Of a stretch of DNA of 64,000 nt, positions 52,944-60,990 are shown piece after piece (position 1 is the stretch's first letter; each line of letters opens with the position of its first letter). The notes below the pieces were generated by a model. It saw only the letters and a program-made list of their open reading frames with translations, had not been told where the DNA came from and ran no database searches. The translations under genes and the position numbers were made by a program. Source of the DNA: Mesostigma viride (lineage: Eukaryota > Streptophyta > Mesostigmatophyceae > Mesostigmatales > Mesostigmataceae); assembly GCA_009746045.1 (NCBI GenBank), contig RPFO01000072.1, positions 5,514,507 to 5,578,506 of the forward strand, given 5' to 3'.

Positions 52944-54115
52944 TAGGCACGCAAACGATGCGTGAGCCCACCCAGCCCTGCGTTGTCACACACGATGGGC
53001 TCCCCCAGGAGTGCCACGATTGTAGCCCAGTCCTCCCGCACCGCCTGATGTGGGCTGTCACCCGCCACAACGTTCTCAAACAGATACGCAGGCGGATGGG
53101 GCTGACGCGACTGCAACAGTCCCACCACACGCAACAGTTCCCAGAACAGCGCGCTACGCGGATCGGCTAGCCCCCGCCCTTGCCCTGCCTGGCTCAGGCC
53201 CTGGCACTCCCAACCCGCAATTACCAAGTCGATGGCATGATGCCTGCGCAACAACTGCTGCACCTGCACCTCACCGATGGCTCGGATATCTTGAGGACAT
53301 TCCCCAAACGGGTCACGCCATGCTGATGGCGGAAACTGCGCGGGATACTCTCGCGACAACACGCCACAGTGACTGAAGTACACCTGACGCGCCTTGTGCG
53401 ATGGCTCTACCGCGATGAGTTTACGGCACACGCCGCCTGCGGCCAAAAAGCCTGCAATGCCCCCTCCGATCCCCGCAAACAGTTCCAACACTACCGCACC
53501 CTTGGCAAAATCAGGGGCCTGCGGTAAGATTGCAGCAGAAAAATTACCTTGGGCCTCCGAGACACCCGGTTGCACCAAAGTGAGGCCATGGCTGGCCATC
53601 TGAGGAATGGTGATGACGGCTTCAGTCACCCGCTTGCGCATAGCCAGCTGCCGCGTGGACGTCACAGCATCCAGCGACCACTGCGTGCGCATCTTGGCAA
53701 TGCTCGCCGTTGGCTGAGGCAGCACCGTCCGATGCTTGTCCCACGCCGATGAGCCCGCCGCCCGTACCTCCACCATGCTGACCTCCACCACGCCCGCAGC
53801 CGCGGAAGGGTTGAGGCGTGCAGCCCCGGCTGAAGAACTGAAGCATGAGACCGGCACACTGGCCCGCTTCAGGCCAGCCCCATCCCAATCAGGGATGTAA
53901 GATGCCTCCTCCGCCCTATAGTCCACCTGAACCATGGCGCGAGCAAGGACATCCACCCCGAGTAGTGCGGAATATCCACACTTGTTGACCACCAGCGCAT
54001 ACGCGGACACGGTGGTCATGCTAGAGGCGCGCAACGGATTGAAAATCACGTTGACTTTAACCGCCGTCATAGCGTACGGCTTACTAGCCGGACCCTGCCA
54101 ACCTGACACAGACAC
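52892..54115 (-). CDS. Protease C-terminal part and C5-cytosine DNA methyltransferase
   Basis: A 407-residue frame. Residues 15-60 complete the retropepsin (GYSALLGVDVLARAM is its second signature). From about residue 205 it is a C5-DNA methyltransferase: motif I VLELFAGIGGGIAGF (209-223), motif IV GWECQGLSQAG with the catalytic Cys304, motif VI LFENV (345-349), motif VIII THRLRAYWTN (385-394). The usual Pro before the catalytic Cys is Glu. Motifs IX/X continue in the next frame. The enzyme would transfer methyl from SAM to C5 of cytosine. Its place between protease and RT inside a Gypsy polyprotein implies release by the protease or action as a fusion. Confidence 0.92.
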   Translation of the reverse strand: MSVSGWQGPASKPYAMTAVKVNVIFNPLRASSMTTVSAYALVVNKCGYSALLGVDVLARAMVQVDYRAEEASYIPDWDGAGLKRASVPVSCFSSSAGAARLNPSAAAGVVEVSMVEVRAAGSSAWDKHRTVLPQPTASIAKMRTQWSLDAVTSTRQLAMRKRVTEAVITIPQMASHGLTLVQPGVSEAQGNFSAAILPQAPDFAKGAVVLELFAGIGGGIAGFLAAGGVCRKLIAVEPSHKARQVYFSHCGVLSREYPAQFPPSAWRDPFGECPQDIRAIGEVQVQQLLRRHHAIDLVIAGWECQGLSQAGQGRGLADPRSALFWELLRVVGLLQSRQPHPPAYLFENVVAGDSPHQAVREDWATIVALLGEPIVCDNAGLGGLTHRLRAYWTNVACATGVQAVLGP

Positions 54116-57069
54116 GGGGCTTTCACTAAGCCACCGTTCTCGTAGGTCAGGTTCAGCATGGTGGCCAAGTCTGTGCTGATGACTAGCGGCTGAGCACCGC
54201 TATCAAGCTTGACTGCGCCAACCAACGGACATGTCACCATGTCGCTCCATACATCTCCACAGGCTCCAACTGCTTGGAACGCTATGGACGGCTCACCATT
54301 GGGGTATGGAACCACCGTGGGAACCTGGGGAACTGCACTAGTGCGCTGCTGGCTACTTGTGCTGACCACTCCCGCTTGCACCACGGGCACTGCGGCTTCT
54401 ACCGGCTGACGCCCGTAGGTGACGGACTCAGAATTGCGCAAGGTGCGCACATCATGCCCATCTGCGAACAACTGGATCTCGGACACAACCGACCCCAGCC
54501 ACTCAACCCCCTTCTGCCCGAAGGTGTCGACCACCTGCCGTGCTGAAAACATGGGTACGTCCACAATGAACGGCATTGGGTACACAGGCGCCAATCGCCT
54601 ACGCTGCTCCAGCCCAGCAGGGTTCGCATGCTCAAAAGCAGATTGCACCCCAGCCAGCGGCATGGAAAAGGACGCGGGCAACTGCCCGGCAGGCAACATG
54701 GGTGCCTGCTGAAAAGAAAGCGGGCTGCGTGCCTGCTTGCCTTTGGTAGCCTCCGCAGCGTTGATCTCGACGTCACCCGGCATGGGCGCCCAGAATGGGT
54801 CCTCCCGGTACACCGTCGCGAATTGGTTGGGGGGCGCCGTCGCCTCCTCACCATGCTTGATGGCAGCCACCTGGGCTTCCATCGAGTCGGTCTTGCCCGC
54901 CATCTCGGCGAAGTGGACCGTCTTGATGCCCGCGGCTGGACACTTGTTCATCAGGTGCCACTTCGTGTCTGCCCCATGCGGCTTCGTGCAGCGGCTTGGA
55001 CACTCGCGACTAAGGTGCCCATCCTTGTCGCAAAGGTAACATTTACCGCGTGACGGGGTGGGTGCGCCCAGCGCGCCTTGCACGCCCTGCGCCTCCTGAG
55101 TCCCATCCGATGACGGCGGACGACCGCCTCCGCCTCGACCACCACCGCGACCCCGACCACCGTAGCCACTGCCGCCGCCACCACGACTGACACCGCCGCT
55201 GCCACCCTGACCGCCACCGCCGCTGCCCCCGTGACCGGCGTTGCCACCACCCTGAGTGCCGACATATTCACCGCGCCCCGCACCAGGCAGCCGCTGGCCA
55301 CCCTTGACCGCGATGGCCTTCTCCATCTCAGCCATCTTCTTGCGCATCTCAGCCAGCTCAGACGAGATACCCTTCTCGCCTTCCGCACGCTTCCTGAGCA
55401 GCCGCTTGAATGCTGCACAGAGAGTCACCAAAGTCCACTCCCCACCGGGCGGCTCCGGAAGATCGATGGCCAGCAGGGGCACTGCACTCCGCCATAACCG
55501 GCAAGCCTTGGTCTGCGTATAATCAGGCACTTTGCCCGCAAACGCGAGAAGCCGGTCAAGGGAGAAAGCCGGATCCTCACCCTCGGCGACGGTGAACGCT
55601 CCATTCCATTCCGCGATGGCCTTGACGTGCTCAACTGGGTACTCCAGCCGCAGTTGCTGCCACAGCTGCTCTGCCGGGTCGACATCGAAGATGATCGAGT
55701 CGAGATCCGGTGTGCCCATGTCCGTGAGCGCAAACCATATGTCCGTGCGATGACATCGGTCCACGAGCGCTCGGTAATGCTGGACCAAAACCTGGACCTT
55801 CTTCTTGGTCAGGTCATGGAAAAAAAGGTGAATAAAATCCATCACCATCTCATGGCGAAGAGGATACCCCGAGGCATAACGATAAGTGTTACAATGAGCT
55901 CGGAAGAGCTCATAGGCTTCCTCTAAAGTCGCACCCGTGCCTGCTGAGGTGAACTTCTCGCGAAGCTCCACCTTGGGCAGCGATGGCACACGAGTGGATT
56001 CGCCATGCACGCCGTACGGCATGCGGTGGGGTCGCTGGACGTCGTCGCCCTCACCCCATGGTATGCTGGCTACCTCCCGATCGACTTGGCCCCAGCCGAA
56101 GTCTGACCGAGTGCCGCCAAGCCTGGGCCGCCCTGCGGTGCCACCCAACGGCGTTGCTGCCGCCGTCATGGGTGGCCGACCTGTGCTAAACAAGCCACCT
56201 GATGCTCCCCCCCTGGGGGCTGCACCATACCCGCCGCGCCACGATAACGTGCCTTGGTTGGGTGCCCGTAGGTTCCCCCCCAGCGTATAAGATGCGTCGG
56301 CAGTCGACCGGGTGCCTACCCGACCGACGTTCGGCTGCAGCTCGTCATCCTGCGCCATTTCCCCGTCGCCCCGCCGTTGACCGCTTGGTCCGACGCGTGG
56401 CTGACTGGGCTCAACGTTGCGTAGTGGACCTGTCCCACTGCGCTCTTCGTCGAAGTGTCCGCGTTGGTCGCGCAGCGCCTCATGTCGCCGCGCTTCCTCG
56501 GCAGCGGCCTCCTCGTCGGCAGCCTGCCTGGCCTCGGCGTCGCGTTGGGCCGCAGCTTGGCAGGCGCGTGCAGCTTCCGTGGTTGCCTCCGCCTGCCGCC
56601 GTTGCTCAGCGCGCTCCGTAGCACGCCTCGCTTCAGCCGTAGATTCCGCGCGCTCCAAAGCAAGTCGCACAGTTTCTTCAACAAGCGTCGCCTGTTGCGA
56701 TAACTGCGTCGCTTGCTGAGCTCGGAGTGCCGCCAGCTCTGCCGCTTGCTCTTGCAGCAGGCGCAGCACTTGGGTAAGAGCACCACCGTCCCCTGCCGAA
56801 GAAAGGGAAGGCGCTCCATTACCTAACAAAGCGGTGTCCGCACTAGTGCCGAGACGACCGCTGGGCGGGTCAGTTGCTTGACCGCCCGTAGCTGCCGGCG
56901 CTGACCCACCACTGCCTGATGCTGTGGGGTCAGTTCCTGACATGTTGATGGTGGTATCGACCCTGGAGAGCTCCTGCCCGTCGGTGTCGACGCCCGTGTT
57001 GGCACAGCCTGCGTGGCTTGCCAAAAACGCTGTGACCGACCTAGTGTGATATGACATAAACTGCCACAA
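54067..57069 (-). CDS. Gag polyprotein with coiled coil, zinc knuckle and start of the protease
   Basis: A 1000-residue frame. A Ser/Gly-rich N-terminus precedes a long Ala/Glu/Gln/Arg coiled coil (about 90-205: LQEQAAELAALRAQQATQ ...) and a Gly-rich linker. A capsid-like helical region follows (about 370-560: EEAYELFRAHCNTY, VMDFIHLFFHDLTKKKVQVL). Next come a Gly/Arg-rich basic stretch (SGYGGRGRGGGRGGGG) and a CCHC knuckle CYLCDKDGHLSREC near residue 675. Near residue 955 it enters the retropepsin active site VKLDSGAQPLVIS, whose other half is in the overlapping frame. The start could be residue 1 or the later Met at NMSGTDPTAS. Confidence 0.9.
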   Translation of the reverse strand: MWQFMSYHTRSVTAFLASHAGCANTGVDTDGQELSRVDTTINMSGTDPTASGSGGSAPAATGGQATDPPSGRLGTSADTALLGNGAPSLSSAGDGGALTQVLRLLQEQAAELAALRAQQATQLSQQATLVEETVRLALERAESTAEARRATERAEQRRQAEATTEAARACQAAAQRDAEARQAADEEAAAEEARRHEALRDQRGHFDEERSGTGPLRNVEPSQPRVGPSGQRRGDGEMAQDDELQPNVGRVGTRSTADASYTLGGNLRAPNQGTLSWRGGYGAAPRGGASGGLFSTGRPPMTAAATPLGGTAGRPRLGGTRSDFGWGQVDREVASIPWGEGDDVQRPHRMPYGVHGESTRVPSLPKVELREKFTSAGTGATLEEAYELFRAHCNTYRYASGYPLRHEMVMDFIHLFFHDLTKKKVQVLVQHYRALVDRCHRTDIWFALTDMGTPDLDSIIFDVDPAEQLWQQLRLEYPVEHVKAIAEWNGAFTVAEGEDPAFSLDRLLAFAGKVPDYTQTKACRLWRSAVPLLAIDLPEPPGGEWTLVTLCAAFKRLLRKRAEGEKGISSELAEMRKKMAEMEKAIAVKGGQRLPGAGRGEYVGTQGGGNAGHGGSGGGGQGGSGGVSRGGGGSGYGGRGRGGGRGGGGRPPSSDGTQEAQGVQGALGAPTPSRGKCYLCDKDGHLSRECPSRCTKPHGADTKWHLMNKCPAAGIKTVHFAEMAGKTDSMEAQVAAIKHGEEATAPPNQFATVYREDPFWAPMPGDVEINAAEATKGKQARSPLSFQQAPMLPAGQLPASFSMPLAGVQSAFEHANPAGLEQRRRLAPVYPMPFIVDVPMFSARQVVDTFGQKGVEWLGSVVSEIQLFADGHDVRTLRNSESVTYGRQPVEAAVPVVQAGVVSTSSQQRTSAVPQVPTVVPYPNGEPSIAFQAVGACGDVWSDMVTCPLVGAVKLDSGAQPLVISTDLATMLNLTYENGGLVKAPCLCQVGRVRLVSRTL

Positions 57070-57202
57070 CCACTACCAAGTAGCAACGGTCTAATCTGAA
57101 AGACTTAATGGTTGATCAGGCCACTATGTGTGCTAGTCTTCCCCAGAAAACTGCACACCGTCTCTCTTTGCTGAAATGAAAATGTTCCTTTGCAGATGGA
57201 GC

Positions 57203-57216
57203 TAGTCTCTTCGAGT
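57203..57216 (-). other. Putative self-priming primer-binding site
   Basis: Minus strand ACTCGAAGAGACTA begins two bases inside A1. It has no tRNA-type TGG. It is perfectly complementary over 14 bases to the element's own RNA at 57,632-57,619 within A1 (and 47,900-47,913 in A2), the arrangement used by Tf1-type self-primed elements. Confidence 0.65.
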
Positions 57217-57218
57217 AA

Positions 57219-58467
57219 TGAAAAGAGGGCTCTCAGCCGAGGACAAGGAACTGTCCCTCGTGCCTGATGACCACCTTCTTGATCCCCTTGTGTACCGTCG
57301 CGTGCCGCGTTTGAATATCCTTGCTGGGGCGTTAGCTAGACGCTCCAACTACTCTAATTGCGACAATATGATGGTGCAAGAGGGTGCTTTTGCCTCCCCT
57401 GCTATAGAACAATGCTTTCACAACACACACTTTGCACAGTCTGATGATGAAGCCGCACATGCGGAATTTATTGAGAAAGTTAATACAATTACAACACGTT
57501 GATAGTCTCAATATCGATGCACTCCATGCTCACGAGCCCGCAGTTAGGCAGCGCTCCATGACATGCTACCGGCCTTGCTCCCAAGGAAAGGGAGAAACAC
57601 GAAGGCCACTAACGAGAGACTCGAAGAGACTACACGCTGCGTGAGAGTCCTCTTCGACTATGAACCAAACCATTCGTCATGCCACACGCATGACACACGC
57701 CACACTTGTCAGTCCAGCCAGGAATGCCAAAACTATCTTGCTGCCTGAACCATGCAAATAGAAACCGCATTCCAGTTGCCGTCCTGGCTTTCTACCACAC
57801 ATGCCAACAAAAGCAGGAAGGCATCCCGACAAATCTAAATTGCTACCCTGTTGCCGATCTCATCTCCTAGAGGCTCCGGCATTTCTGTCCCTGGGAATGT
57901 CCGGCATTGAGTCACGTCCACCAAGGTCGAAGCATAATATCCTTCAGACAATCTGCACGCTCACACCTTGCGTGTGAGTGGCCCAGCAAACATTGCGTCT
58001 AATCGTTCCTTTCTAGAAGAAATCCCTTTGTAGGGCTGCCAGCGATTTCGCATTCATTCCAGCGATCTGGCTCCGCACCGCAAATTGTCCTTTTCCATTT
58101 TCTGTCCAGTCCTCATAACGTTGACCCGCTATTCTACACCACAAAGACACCTGGCCTGTCAATAGCCTCGGCGCTGTTGAAGTCCAGCAGTCCAGCTTCA
58201 GCTCCAGCTGTCCACTAACACGCGTATGATCCTCTCGACGCTGCGCACTTGTGCTGCCGTCTGCTCAAGTCAGTGCTGCGCGCCCAGCTGTGCCTGGCCC
58301 GGCGCGGGTGCACGTACACTTTCGTCCGCTCTTATGCTGCAAGTGCTAGTGTCCCCCCCCGGTCACTAGCCTTTGTCGAAAATGCGTAGAAAACAAATTC
58401 CTTGCGCACGTCACCGGTCTTGTGCATAGTGGGCGCCGCCCGGATGACATAGCTCGCGTCCGTGACA
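57219..58467 (-). repeat. A1 terminal repeat (1,249 bp)
   Basis: The 5' end of the element, minus strand TGTCACGGACGCGAG ... CCTCTTTTCA. It holds promoter and primer sequences; see the self-priming site. No copy of B lies next to it, unlike A2, which has B on both sides. Confidence 0.93.
57619..57632 (-). promoter_or_regulatory. Predicted 5' end of element RNA / self-primer segment
   Basis: Minus strand TAGTCTCTTCGAGT is complementary to the primer site at 57,203-57,216. If transcription begins near 57,632 the RNA 5' end would be the primer. A weak TATA-like TTCATAG lies about 30 bases upstream (57,658-57,664). Confidence 0.4.
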
Positions 58468-58471
58468 CCTG
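58468..58471. other. Target-site duplication CCTG (right)
   Basis: Pairs with 47,352-47,355. Four bases, not the five seen at the other LTR element in this window. Confidence 0.85.
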
Positions 58472-59482
58472 CAGTTTGTCCTCCTTGCGGTGGAATTCCA
58501 CCAAGACAGGGGCGGTGGTGCCGCCGAGCCGTCGTGCCGTTTTGATGACGACGCTTTGGGCCACGCCGAGCTTCCCCAGGAAGGGGTCGCCTCGGAGGTA
58601 GGTGCCCAGGCGTGCATCGTTGACGTTCGAGGGGACGCCACGTACCACAATACTGCATGAGCGAATGGGTTCGTGCATAGCATCCCTTGTGCTGGCCTTG
58701 ACGGCTGTTTTGATTTCGTTGATGAGCTCCGTAGGGTTCTGAAGCGTGGCGGCATAGGTGGTCTTGGCAGGAGTTATGGAGGCAAGTTGTTGCTGGAGCT
58801 GGTGGAGGAGCTGCTGCTGCTGCTGCTGCAGCCCTGCTGCAATGTGGGTGATGGCGGAGTGGATGGAGGTGTCGGCGTGTGAGGAATGGGCGTGGTGGGT
58901 GGCGAGGTGGTTGTGGACAGGGTTGAGGGCAGCGTTGAGGAGGGGAGGGAGGCGATCGAAGCAGGTATTGGCGACTTGCTTGGCGGTGATGTTGATGGCG
59001 GCCGCAACAGTGGGGTCGGCTCCCAGGTCCAGAGAGGCCATGACAAAGCTCTCAAGGGCGCTGTCGGAAAGACGGGAGCACGTCCACCAGACTGCGAGGC
59101 AGAGGTCAGTGTCGTCGGGGTCGTCGTGGAGAAAGTCCGACAGGTGGGTAACCTGTTGGTTGCAGTCCCGGATCTCGCACTTTTTCTCGGCAGCCAGGTG
59201 CAGGATGGTGAGGGCGGCAGCTCGGGACAGGCGCATGATGGCGTTAAGGCCTGGCCATTTGCCAGGTAAAAATGCGGCAGCTTCCTCGGCAGAAAAGGCC
59301 TCCTCGCGGGTATCCATGGCAGGGTCGCTGTTCGGCGGAGCGGTGGAGTGGAGCGGCTGGATGCTGACAGTGGCGTCCGGCATAGCGTGCAAGGGTGTTT
59401 CCAACGACGCCATGGCTTCATCAGCGAGTTGGTGCAGGGCCGCGGACGCTTGTGATTGCTGGGATGAGTCGTATTCCGCCAT
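58472..59482 (-). CDS. LINE ORF1 N-terminal part
   Basis: Starts ATG 59,480-59,482 (MAEYDSSQQSQASAALHQL). It has helical, Ala-rich repeats, a poly-Gln coiled coil (LQQQQQQLLHQLQQQLA) and an RRM-like region (SCSIVVRGVPSNVNDARL, VVIKTARRLGG, PVLVEFHRKED). It matches the L1-type ORF1p layout of coiled coil then RNA-binding domain. It ends at the insertion and resumes at 47,351. Confidence 0.85.
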
Positions 59483-59497
59483 ATCGAGCTGAAAAAA

Positions 59498-60000
59498 CAG
59501 CGATATTTGCTGGGCAGGGCGGTGGCGGTATCTTCGAAAATATTGAGCGATAGTTGTAGAAAATTATATCAGCGTGTTCGTCTTTAAAAGACGAGTCTAA
59601 TGCAACCAACCCGATGAAATTTCATGGCCGGAGTCAAAAGTTATGAGCATTCTCGTATATTGCAACAGCGATATTTGCTGGGCAGGGCGGTGGCGGTATC
59701 TTCGGAAATATTGAGCGATAGCTGTAGAAAATTATATCAGCGTGTTCGTCTTCAAAAGACGAGTCTAATGCAACCAACCCGATGAAATTTCATGGCCGGA
59801 GTCAAAAGTTATGAGCATTCTCGTATATTGCAACAGCGATATTTGCTGGGCAGGGCGGTGCCGGTATCTTCGGAAATATTGAGCGATAGCTGCAGAAAAT
59901 TATATCAGCGTGTTCGTCTTCAAAAGACGAGACTAATGCAACCAACCCGATGAAATTTCATGGCCGGAGTCAAAAGTTATGAGCATTCTCGTATATTCGT
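59498..60000 (-). repeat. LINE 5'UTR monomers, 168 bp x 3
   Basis: CAGCGATATTTGCTGGGCAG starts at 59,498, 59,666 and 59,834. The array lies directly upstream of the ORF1 ATG. Each unit holds a CGTCTT...AAGACG hairpin. Such promoter-bearing monomers are known from mouse L1; a diverged single unit is at about 14,590-14,700. Confidence 0.88.
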
Positions 60001-60394
60001 AGAAATGTACTATATCGGTTGCAAATCCAGTTAACGTAAAACCTTGGCGGGTTCAGTTCGGACAGCCTGAGCCGGAGATATACCCAAGCTGCTTGCAGAA
60101 TCAAACACTTGGAAGAGTATTAAGCTTATCCTTTTAAGGGGAGGGGATATGCCTAAATAGCACATTTCTGGAAACCATACCTATGCATGTGCTAAAAATC
60201 CAATTATGATTGGGAACCATAAATATGATTTAAAAAAAATTTTCCAACCACTTGGGGGGGGTACTAGCCCCCACCAGATGCCGGTTACGCGCTAAAAATA
60301 GAAAAAGACGCTACTTTTGGCATATTTTCCCTAGGACAATGGGCAAACATATTTGGACCAAATCATATATTTCCATCCCGGATGCTCCCGGATC
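60001..60394. other. No supported gene
   Basis: AT-rich; CCCGGATGCTCC is doubled at about 60,380 and 60,407, just ahead of the next LINE fragment. Confidence 0.4.
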
Positions 60395-60990
60395 ATATAT
60401 TTCCCGGATGCTCCGACAGGTCCTGAATGTCGGGTTTTCTCAGCGTAGGTCCTTAGAGTCTTTGTATCACGGTATGCCGCGTATTTCGGACGAGATTAGA
60501 CAGCGTAGGATAGCATTTGTAGGACATCTTGCTCGCACCAGCCAGGTCGACACCGCCCTTGGTCTGGCCGGTCCCCAGCGGCTCGGCCAACCGGGGCGGC
60601 ACATTTTGACCTGGCCTGGCCCCAAGAACATTCCTAAAAAGGTAGGGAAACATGCCATGACCTATACCTAGATGTTGCTGGACGACCTAGTGGTCCCAGC
60701 CCAGTTTGAGTACCGCATCCACTCTCTCTCCCGTCTTTGGACTGCCATGCAGGACAAGACGCGGTGGAAGAAGATTGTCAAGGCGCACACGCCAGCCCCT
60801 GTGGGCAAGCCGCCTCCCCCCAAGCGGAGGAGCCGTTTTGATGAGTAGCGTAGATAGGCTTTTCTAGACTAGATATAGCTTAGAGTTAGGTTAGTTCGAT
60901 TACGCGGCTTCCTCCACACCACCCATCCAACCTGGAATATGTGCTACATGATCTCCCAACGGAGACATGTTATAATTTAATTTTTTAATA
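60395..60990 (+). mobile_element. 5'-truncated LINE 3' end
   Basis: The plus strand encodes SLESLYHGMPRISDEIRQRR and IAFVGHLARTSQVDTALGL, the conserved C-terminus of the LINE ORF2 also seen at 9,590-10,657. The 3'UTR follows (GAGTTAGGTTAGTTCG ... GATCTCCCAACGGAG), ending in an AT-rich tail near 60,985. Confidence 0.82.

Larger units (their letters stand above)
47356..58467 (-). mobile_element. Ty3/Gypsy-type retrotransposon encoding a DNA methyltransferase and a PHD finger, with split direct repeats
   Basis: An 11.1-kb insertion in LINE ORF1, with 4-bp duplication CCTG. Order on the minus strand: A1 repeat (1,249 bp), primer site, gag, protease, C5-DNA methyltransferase, reverse transcriptase, RNase H, integrase, PHD finger, polypurine tract, B1, A2, B2. 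The four large open frames overlap by 28-52 bases, each stepping -1. The breaks coincide with short homopolymers and split the protease and methyltransferase, so they look like missing single bases rather than separate genes. The A copies differ at about four sites, so the insertion is young. Gypsy-type elements copy RNA to DNA in virus-like particles and insert it with integrase; the added methyltransferase could methylate element or host DNA. Confidence 0.93.

Noticed and set aside
52892-54115. Host DNA methyltransferase gene interrupted by a transposon
   Set aside because: The domain is flanked in continuous frame by retropepsin sequence on one side and, after one base step, by reverse transcriptase on the other. 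It lies inside the terminal repeats.
50400-54115. Programmed -1 frameshifting at all three overlaps
   Set aside because: I found no clear X-XXY-YYZ slippery heptamer in the right register, and two breaks split single domains. Homopolymer indels are the simpler reading, though not proven.
47500-58467. Plain LTR element with two 1.25-kb LTRs and nothing else
   Set aside because: The polypurine tract is not next to A2 but next to B1, B occurs on both sides of A2, and the target duplication lies outside B2, so simple LTRs do not describe the ends.
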